Assembly (NCBI GenBank): GCA_900540145.1
Contig: UQEW01000052.1
Location: 1-17,293, forward strand
Reading direction: 5' to 3'
Origin: an uncultured Eubacteriales bacterium
GTDB taxonomy: Bacteria; Bacillota; Clostridia; Peptostreptococcales; Anaerovoracaceae
Length of the DNA stretch: 17,293 nt
In this document: positions 12,831-17,293 of the stretch, piece after piece
Layout: each line of letters begins with the position of its first letter
Position numbering within the stretch: the stretch's first letter is position 1
Position numbers and translations under genes: made by a program
Notes under the pieces: model-generated
Seen by the model: the letters and a program-made list of their open reading frames with translations, nothing else
What the model was told of the DNA's origin: nothing
Database searches by the model: none

Positions 12831-12881
12831 TTTACGCTCGTGCCTTCTCAGATTCGAATCCTTATTGAGAACAGCATAACA

Positions 12882-12920
12882 AAAAACCAAAACCTCGCAA
12901 CAAACGAGGTTTTGGTTTTT
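12882..12920 (-). terminator. Intrinsic terminator after tRNA-Leu
   Basis: A 16-bp perfect stem (12882-12897 with 12905-12920, core AACCAAAACCTCG) has a 7-base loop and T runs on both sides. On the minus strand it begins directly after the encoded CCA of the tRNA. Confidence 0.92.
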
Positions 12921-12921
12921 C

Positions 12922-13008
12922 TGGTGCGGATAAAAGGATTCGAACCTTCATGAAGTAACCTTCACACGGACCTGAACCGTGCGCGTCTGCCAGTTCCGCC
13001 ATATCCGC
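12922..13008 (-). tRNA. tRNA-Leu (anticodon CAG), CCA encoded
   Basis: On the minus strand the acceptor GCGGATA pairs with TATCCGC. The D arm holds GGCGGAACTGGCAGACGC. The anticodon stem CACGG/CCGTG carries the loop TTCAGGT with CAG at 34-36. A long class II variable arm (TGAAGGTTACTTCA) follows, then a T arm with GGTTCGAATCC. Discriminator A is followed by CCA (12922-12924). It reads CUG leucine codons. Confidence 0.97.
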
Positions 13009-13029
13009 ATATAAAGTTTCGACATTCCT

Positions 13030-13058
13030 AATATACACTATTCCGTACCAAAATTCAA
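13030..13058 (-). promoter_or_regulatory. Promoter of tRNA-Leu
   Basis: On the minus strand TTGAAT (13053-13058), 17 bases and TATATT (13030-13035), about 20 bases before the tRNA 5' end. There is no clear terminator between the ATPase stop (13088) and this promoter, so read-through from the ATPase is possible. Confidence 0.65.
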
Positions 13059-13087
13059 TAGAAAATTTCGTTTTTAATTAATCTTTT

Positions 13088-15187
13088 TTATGTTTTTTCG
13101 GGTAATAAATTTCTCATGTTGCTCAATGTAAACAAAAGAGTCGACGAGTTGTGCAGCAGCGCTGATGTTGCCGGTTGCATAACTCCTAGTATCCCAAGGC
13201 CTATCAATGTGGTATTGAAACATACAATACAGCGATAATTACCTTTTATTTTTCTCATTAAGGCATTGCTCAACTCTTTCAGAACGATAAGTTCGTGCAA
13301 GTCTCTGGCTGCTATGGTTATATCAGCTACTTCTCTTGCGATTTCCGCTCCGTCGCTTATAGCGATGCCTACGTCAGCAGTAGAAAGAGCCAGAGAATCA
13401 TTTATGCCATCTCCTACCATTATGACTTTTCTCCCTCGAGCTTTCTCTTTCTTGATAAACTCTGCCTTGTCTTCTGGTAGCACCTCGGAATAGTATTCGT
13501 CAAGCCCCAGCTTTTCCGCCACGCTGGCGGCTGCGCGCTGTCCATCTCCTGTCATCATAACTACATTGTTAATGCCTGTTCTTCTAAGCCTGCTGATAAC
13601 TTCTGAAGCCTCTTCACGCAACGGATCTTCCACACATATTATCGCTGCCAATTCTCCATCTATAGCCATGTAAAGATGTGAAAAATGTGATGGCAAGTTA
13701 TTAAATGCAGTTTTTTTATCCTTCAGCACGACGCAGCCTTCATCTTCAATGACAAAATGTCTGCTGCCAATGATTGTACGCTTGCCTTGTATTTCAGTGG
13801 CTATTCCATGGGCTACTATATATTCAACCTTGGAATGCATCTCCTCATGAACGAGATCTTTGTTTTTTGCAGCTTCAACGATTGCTTTCGCCATAGAATG
13901 CGGAAAATGTTCTTCTATGCAAGCTGCAATTCTTAAAAGCTCGTCTTCGTTGTATTCATCAGAAAACGAAATGATCTGTGCTACCACAGGTTTGGCTTTT
14001 GTCAAGGTTCCGGTTTTATCAAATACGATGGTATCGGCTTCAGCCATAACTTCCAAGTATTTGCCACCCTTTACGGTAATATCATGCTTTCCGGCTTCGC
14101 GTATGGCTGACAGCACTGCTACAGGCATAGTCAGCTGCAGTGCGCATGAAAAATCCACCATTAAAATTGAAAGGGCTTTAGTGGCATTGCGAGTTAAAAG
14201 ATATGTAAGCAAAGTTCCCGCCAAAGACCATGGTACAAGTTTGTCGGCTAGGTTTGCAGCTCTGTTTTCAAGAGATGATTTAAGTTTTTCTGTCTCTTCT
14301 ATCATGGTCACAATTTTTTCATATCTGCTGGATCCGGCAATTTCTTTTACCCTTACGATAAGTTCTCCTTCCTCAAGAGCTGTCCCGGCATATACATATC
14401 CGCCGGAAGTTTTACGTACAGTAAGAGCTTCGCCTGTCAAAGAAGCTTGATTGACCATTCCCTCCCCAGATTCTACAAAACCGTCAAAGGGGATTACATT
14501 TCCCATATGAACACAAACTAAATCTCCTTCCTTGACTTGGTTAGACAAAACTAGCCTTTCCTTTGGAGATTGTGGAAATTCATCTACAATCCATACCTTT
14601 CCTGTGCCAAGAGACATGGTTCGTGCCAAATCGCTGACAGATTTTTTGTGTGACCATTCTTCCAATATGCCGCTTAATTTCAGCAAGAACATTATGGAAC
14701 CTGCGGTTTTAATGTCTGCCCGCAGCAAGGATACTCCTATAGAAGTAGCATCCAGAACAGCTACTTCGATTTTCCTGTTTAAAAGGGACTGAATTCCATT
14801 TTTTATGAATTTGACAGCATCAAATATGGTCAATACAGTTCTAAATGGCAATGGAAGGAGCTTGCGACCATAATGCACTATCGCAGTAATAACCAGCTTT
14901 TCTTGATAATGGCTGTTTAATTCTCTTCCGGAACTTTTAAGTACATGTGATGGAATTTCAATGTCTCCGTAAGAAAAAGATTGAATACATTTTATAACGT
15001 TATCTCTTTCTTTATATTCGAAGCATATGGCCGCATCCTGTGTCCTTTCATAGACCTTTGCCTTAAGCACAAAAGGTTGCTGTTCCAAATAATATTGAAG
15101 CGTGTCAGCCTGTTCAAAAGTCATTTTCTTTTGAAAAAAATGAATACGCAGCCTGCCTTTTCCTTCATGCTTAATTGTAAATTTCAT
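13088..15187 (-). CDS. Heavy-metal P1B-type ATPase with atypical FSC membrane motif
   Basis: The 699-residue protein is a complete P-type ATPase. It has the actuator TGEAL (251-255), the phosphorylation site DKTGTLT (D390), TGDGQ (546-550) and the hinge GDGINDSLA (592-600). The N-terminus (about 1-70, with GKGRLRIHF) looks like an HMA_2-type ferredoxin fold but has no CxxC metal site. In the ion-binding helix the usual CPC is replaced: the sequence is DFSCALQLTMP (345-355), leaving C348 but no proline in the triad. The P1B HP motif is also altered (EEHFPHSMA, 425-433). The C-terminal helices carry the ordinary HNSST. P1B pumps export transition metals using ATP; this variant's ion is uncertain. 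Its ATG overlaps the stop of the preceding small gene (TAATG). A DtxR-type operator precedes the operon. Confidence 0.92.
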   Translation of the reverse strand: MKFTIKHEGKGRLRIHFFQKKMTFEQADTLQYYLEQQPFVLKAKVYERTQDAAICFEYKERDNVIKCIQSFSYGDIEIPSHVLKSSGRELNSHYQEKLVITAIVHYGRKLLPLPFRTVLTIFDAVKFIKNGIQSLLNRKIEVAVLDATSIGVSLLRADIKTAGSIMFLLKLSGILEEWSHKKSVSDLARTMSLGTGKVWIVDEFPQSPKERLVLSNQVKEGDLVCVHMGNVIPFDGFVESGEGMVNQASLTGEALTVRKTSGGYVYAGTALEEGELIVRVKEIAGSSRYEKIVTMIEETEKLKSSLENRAANLADKLVPWSLAGTLLTYLLTRNATKALSILMVDFSCALQLTMPVAVLSAIREAGKHDITVKGGKYLEVMAEADTIVFDKTGTLTKAKPVVAQIISFSDEYNEDELLRIAACIEEHFPHSMAKAIVEAAKNKDLVHEEMHSKVEYIVAHGIATEIQGKRTIIGSRHFVIEDEGCVVLKDKKTAFNNLPSHFSHLYMAIDGELAAIICVEDPLREEASEVISRLRRTGINNVVMMTGDGQRAAASVAEKLGLDEYYSEVLPEDKAEFIKKEKARGRKVIMVGDGINDSLALSTADVGIAISDGAEIAREVADITIAARDLHELIVLKELSNALMRKIKGNYRCIVCFNTTLIGLGILGVMQPATSALLHNSSTLLFTLSNMRNLLPEKT

Positions 15188-15513
15188 TATTCTTCGCCTT
15201 CCGGTCTTTCATTGCAACAATCTTCGCCTTCTGCTTTTTCATCGCTAATATCATGGCATACAGCTTCGTCCTGGAAGACTTCTTCAGTTTCTTCGTATTC
15301 TTTGTTTATCTGTTTTGCATCTTCCAAGATATCCTCCGCATTTTCCTGAATGTTTACAGCTGTTTTCATCAAGCTATCCTTTGCTCTTAAAGCCGATGCG
15401 GTAATCTTCGTATAAGTCTTTTTTGCCTCTTTGCTAGAAAGCAACTTAATACCTGCTGTTCCAAACAATACTCCGGCAGCAAAAATACCCGCTGCTTTTC
15501 CTTTTTTGTCCAT
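15187..15513 (-). CDS. Small membrane-anchored partner of the P1B-ATPase (DUF6110-like)
   Basis: This is a 108-residue protein. Residues 6-24 form a Gly/Ala-rich membrane helix (AAGIFAAGVLFGTAGIKLL), followed by SSKEAKKTYTKITASALRAKDSLMK and an amphipathic helical stretch with INEN/AEDILEDAK-like character to about 70. The tail is very acidic and holds C86-H87-D88 and C99-C100, which could bind metal. The pattern of short helix, SKxAKK and ALRAKD recalls DUF6110 proteins, which I remember as neighbours of P-type ATPases in Firmicutes; that match is from memory and unverified. AGGAGG stands before ATG 15513. The stop overlaps the ATPase start by one base, so translation is coupled, and a role as metal-delivery or regulatory subunit is likely. 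Confidence 0.8.
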   Translation of the reverse strand: MDKKGKAAGIFAAGVLFGTAGIKLLSSKEAKKTYTKITASALRAKDSLMKTAVNIQENAEDILEDAKQINKEYEETEEVFQDEAVCHDISDEKAEGEDCCNERPEGEE

Positions 15514-15552
15514 TTTATGTCCTCCTATTATCTATATTTGTTTAATATAACT

Positions 15553-15581
15553 ATTATTAGTTATCACTAACCCAATCTCAA
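15553..15581 (-). promoter_or_regulatory. DtxR-type operator on a proximal promoter of the ATPase operon
   Basis: On the minus strand TTGAGA (15576-15581), 17 bases and AATAAT (15553-15558). The repeat GGTTAG-TGATAA-CTAATA (15555-15572) fills the spacer and -10. It matches the pair at 9406-9448 in 10 of 12 defined bases. A second dyad, ATAACTA/TAGTTAT (15547-15564), overlaps it. Confidence 0.55.
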
Positions 15582-15615
15582 AAAAATAATTTCTTGCTTC
15601 ACCTGTTTTGACATA

Positions 15616-15644
15616 ATTTTACCAGCAATTTTATAATTCGTCAA
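15616..15644 (-). promoter_or_regulatory. Distal promoter of the ATPase operon
   Basis: On the minus strand TTGACG (15639-15644), 17 bases and TAAAAT (15616-15621), with TGG before the -10. This is the best consensus match upstream of the operon. The start near 15609 leaves a leader of about 95 bases containing the operator at 15555-15572, where a bound repressor could act as a roadblock. Confidence 0.65.
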
Positions 15645-15680
15645 TTTTCAATTTTCTATTTTGCAATCAAAAATAATCAA

Positions 15681-15728
15681 AGCAGAGGCTGAGCCATACA
15701 TAGGCGTTACACTTCTCAAGCCTCTGCT
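15681..15728 (-). terminator. Terminator of the GH18 gene
   Basis: AGCAGAGGCT (15681-15690) and AGCCTCTGCT (15719-15728) form a perfect 10-bp stem, extended by GAG/CTC across a bulge. On the minus strand it is followed by TTTGATTATTTTTG. It separates the GH18 gene from the ATPase operon. Confidence 0.7.
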
Positions 15729-15790
15729 GTTATCACATTCTTGCCGTATCTTTTTTAGGCACTCTAATTTTTTTCAGTGAAGCATATGGT

Positions 15791-16729
15791 CTATATCACA
15801 CCCGGAACTTTTCCCGGGAAAATCTCCATTATGTTCCATATTCCGATTCCCTCCAAGCCATATTCTTCCACCAAAGCTATCCTTTCTCTCCAGCTCTGCT
15901 GATTTTCAAACCAGACTATGTGATCGTTCCCCTTTTCATCCGTATATTCAAAATATGGCGTTCTTGCTTCCTGATCAAAAATTATTTGAGCGCCATATCG
16001 CTCTGCCAGATCTGCTGCCTGCTGAAAAGTGAGTGTTTGCGCTCGCTGTCCTTCCTGCCATGGCAACGCCCAGTCATATCCGTAATTGTTCATACCAAGT
16101 AAAATTTTGTCGGCCGGTATTCTTGTGATCGCATATTCAATTACCTGTCTAACGTTTTTCATAGGCGACACAGCCATAGGCGGTCCATAGGCATAGCCCC
16201 ACTCGTAAGTCATCAAAAGACAATAATCGGCTGCCTGCCCCATTCTGGCATAATCATGACCTTCATATATTTCTCCTGCCTGGTTATCGCTGGTCTTTGG
16301 AGCCAGCGCCACGGTGGTCAGAAATCCCCATGGCGAAAGACATTTTCTGGTTTCTGCTACAAGCCTGGCGTAATCGTCTGCGTACTGACCCGATATGTAT
16401 TCAAAATCAAAATCTATACCGCCCATGCCTTTTTCCCTTATGTTGCGGCAAATATTTTCTATAAGATTTTTCTGAGCCTGCCGATCGTTGAAAACCTTTA
16501 CGGCTTCTTCTTCGCTGAACATTCCTTCTTCATTCATAGGTGCAAGGACCATCATAGGCCGTACCCCTTTTTCATCCGCTTGTTCAATTATTCTCTCGTC
16601 ATTCAGGTTTATCAAGCTGCCGTCACCTTTAAGACCGTAACTAAAGGTGGATACCCACGTAAGCCTTTCCAGCCACCATTGCAGCGTTTCATCGCTTATG
16701 GATGGATACGCATAACCGTTAACTATCAT
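15791..16729 (-). CDS. GH18 glycosidase, SleL/YaaH-like (spore cortex type)
   Basis: The 312-residue protein is a bare glycoside hydrolase family 18 barrel. The opening VNGYAYPSISDETL and WVSTFSYGLKGDGSL, the catalytic DxxDxDxE-type strand as GGIDFDFEYI (D106, D108, acid E110), LMTYEWGYAYGPPMAVSP, and the closing GLEGIGIWNIMEIFP match the YaaH/SleL group. SleL-type enzymes are N-acetylglucosaminidases that degrade cortex muropeptides during spore germination. Known Bacillus members carry LysM repeats at the N-terminus; this protein has none, and no signal peptide. GAGGAGGG stands 9 bases before ATG 16729; an earlier ATG there stops after two codons. No clear sigma-A promoter was found, so a sporulation sigma factor is possible. 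It is divergent from the oxidoreductase gene. Confidence 0.88.
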   Translation of the reverse strand: MIVNGYAYPSISDETLQWWLERLTWVSTFSYGLKGDGSLINLNDERIIEQADEKGVRPMMVLAPMNEEGMFSEEEAVKVFNDRQAQKNLIENICRNIREKGMGGIDFDFEYISGQYADDYARLVAETRKCLSPWGFLTTVALAPKTSDNQAGEIYEGHDYARMGQAADYCLLMTYEWGYAYGPPMAVSPMKNVRQVIEYAITRIPADKILLGMNNYGYDWALPWQEGQRAQTLTFQQAADLAERYGAQIIFDQEARTPYFEYTDEKGNDHIVWFENQQSWRERIALVEEYGLEGIGIWNIMEIFPGKVPGVI

Positions 16730-16822
16730 CTCATAAATCCCTCCTCAATAATTAAAATATGCAGTATACTTGCTTTAAAATCCATTTTTGCTATAAATTA
16801 CAACTCTATATATGAAAAACAG

Positions 16823-16831
16823 TGATATAAT
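16823..16831 (+). promoter_or_regulatory. Extended -10 promoter of the oxidoreductase gene
   Basis: TGATATAAT (16823-16831) is identical to the nfeD extended -10. It starts a transcript near 16838, just before the AAGGAGGT ribosome binding site at 16843-16850. The leader is very short, about 20 bases. No good -35 was seen. Confidence 0.5.
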
Positions 16832-16856
16832 GTATATGAAACAAGGAGGTTTCATG

Positions 16857-17293
16857 ATGACTACAAAATACGGCGGTTACATGGGCAAAGTATTAAAAAT
16901 TGATTTGTCTACCCGCGAAACAACAGAATATCCTTGGTCAGATGAAGAGCGAGAACTGTACATAGGCGGAAAGACTATGGCTGCGAAGATACTGGGAGAC
17001 AACCTAAAAAGCAGCACAAAGCCTTTTTCCGAAGAGAATATGCTGGTAATCACAACAGGTCCTCTTACAGGAACAGGTGCGCCCAGCTCCAGCAGATTCA
17101 ACGTTTCCACCCTTTCTCCTCAGACTAAGATAATCACATCCTCCAACTGCGGAGGCAATTTTGGATATTATCTAAAAAAAGCCGGCCTTGACGGGATAGT
17201 CATATCGGGAAAAAGCGACTGCCCGGTTTGGCTGGAAATAAACAACGGAAATGTTGTTTTTAACGACGCCTCAGATTTGTGGGGTATGAAAAC
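16857..17293 (+). CDS. Aldehyde:ferredoxin oxidoreductase family protein (N-terminal part)
   Basis: 145 codons are visible before the right edge. ATG 16857 is chosen over ATG 16854 because AAGGAGGT ends 6 bases before it. The N-terminal AOR domain is clear: YGGYMGKVLKIDLSTRE, ELYIGGKTMAAKIL, TGPLTGTGAPSSSRFNVSTLSPQT and a later block with GGNFGYYLKKAGLDGIVISGKS. This domain binds the bis-pterin cofactor of tungsten (or molybdenum) enzymes that oxidise aldehydes or reduce acids with ferredoxin. The usual SNSGG is SNCGG here, so an extra Cys lies near the cofactor. The cysteines for the [4Fe-4S] cluster lie farther downstream and cannot be checked. The substrate cannot be told from this part. 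Confidence 0.9.
   Translation, partial: MTTKYGGYMGKVLKIDLSTRETTEYPWSDEERELYIGGKTMAAKILGDNLKSSTKPFSEENMLVITTGPLTGTGAPSSSRFNVSTLSPQTKIITSSNCGGNFGYYLKKAGLDGIVISGKSDCPVWLEINNGNVVFNDASDLWGMK

Noticed and set aside
12756..12840. Purine-riboswitch-like sequence (CGTAT ... TGTCTAC)
   Set aside because: The second and third helices and conserved junction bases do not fit the purine aptamer, and no purine gene follows on that strand.
12845..12871. tRNA fragment suggested by GATTCGAATCC
   Set aside because: Only a T-loop-like palindrome is present; no acceptor, D or anticodon arm can be drawn next to it.
12697..12879. 60-codon plus-strand frame
   Set aside because: Non-ATG start without ribosome binding site; it runs through two hairpins, including the 12-bp GC-rich stem.
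14541..14558. Fourth DtxR-type site (GGTTAG-ACAAAA-CTAGCC) inside the ATPase gene
   Set aside because: It lies within conserved coding sequence, has a mismatch in the core and no promoter; most likely chance.
15808..15821. 14-bp palindrome TTTTCCCGGGAAAA
   Set aside because: It lies in the last codons of the GH18 gene and is explained by the encoded residues; no extra signal.

Overview
The window looks like chromosomal DNA of a low-GC, anaerobic, Gram-positive bacterium of the Clostridia. Pointers are the AT-rich intergenic DNA with AGGAGG-type ribosome binding sites, a c-di-AMP receptor of the DarA/PstA family, a YlmH-like S4 protein, a spore-cortex-type GH18 hydrolase, a tungsten/molybdenum aldehyde:ferredoxin oxidoreductase homologue, and an odd clostridial-type P1B ATPase. 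A Family XIII/Anaerovoracaceae-like organism is a guess from gene content, not a demonstrated placement. No insertion sequence, prophage gene or CRISPR array was seen.

Layout. 1-2400 (minus): a zinc-ribbon/membrane protein cut by the left edge, a membrane-anchored partner, and a 46-residue Asn/Lys/Arg/Glu-rich peptide. 2450-3932: an ElaA-like acetyltransferase (minus), tRNA-Lys(CTT) (plus) and YlmH (minus). 3979-7749 (plus): a TSCPD protein with a CDF metal exporter, then nfeD, an SPFH protein and purine nucleoside phosphorylase. 7805-9166 (minus): a MATE exporter with a terminator hairpin in its leader. 9167-9976: about 800 bases with no convincing gene but many control signals, including a doubled DtxR-type operator on a promoter that fires toward a terminator only about 100 bases away. 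9977-10351 (plus): a DtxR-family metalloregulator. 10426-12192 (minus): DarA and peptidase T. 12250-12920: repeat-rich noncoding DNA. 12922-13008 (minus): tRNA-Leu(CAG). 13088-15513 (minus): a P1B-ATPase overlapping a small membrane partner gene. 15791-16729 (minus): the GH18 enzyme. 16857-end (plus): the oxidoreductase, cut by the right edge.

How it fits together. The strongest theme is metal homeostasis. The DtxR-family regulator, the P1B-ATPase operon and a promoter for a putative small RNA share the same inverted repeat (GGTTAG, six bases, CTAACT or close variants), two copies at 9406-9448 and one at 15555-15572. In two places the repeat covers the -10 region of a sigma-A-like promoter. 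This suggests a small local metal regulon made of a regulator, a transporter with a non-CPC membrane motif, and a short untranslated RNA. The CDF exporter with a doubled C-terminal domain may belong to the same physiology, but no copy of the operator was seen before it. The second theme is noncoding structure: the 12360-12720 segment has one inverted and two direct copies of an 11-mer that could form competing hairpins.
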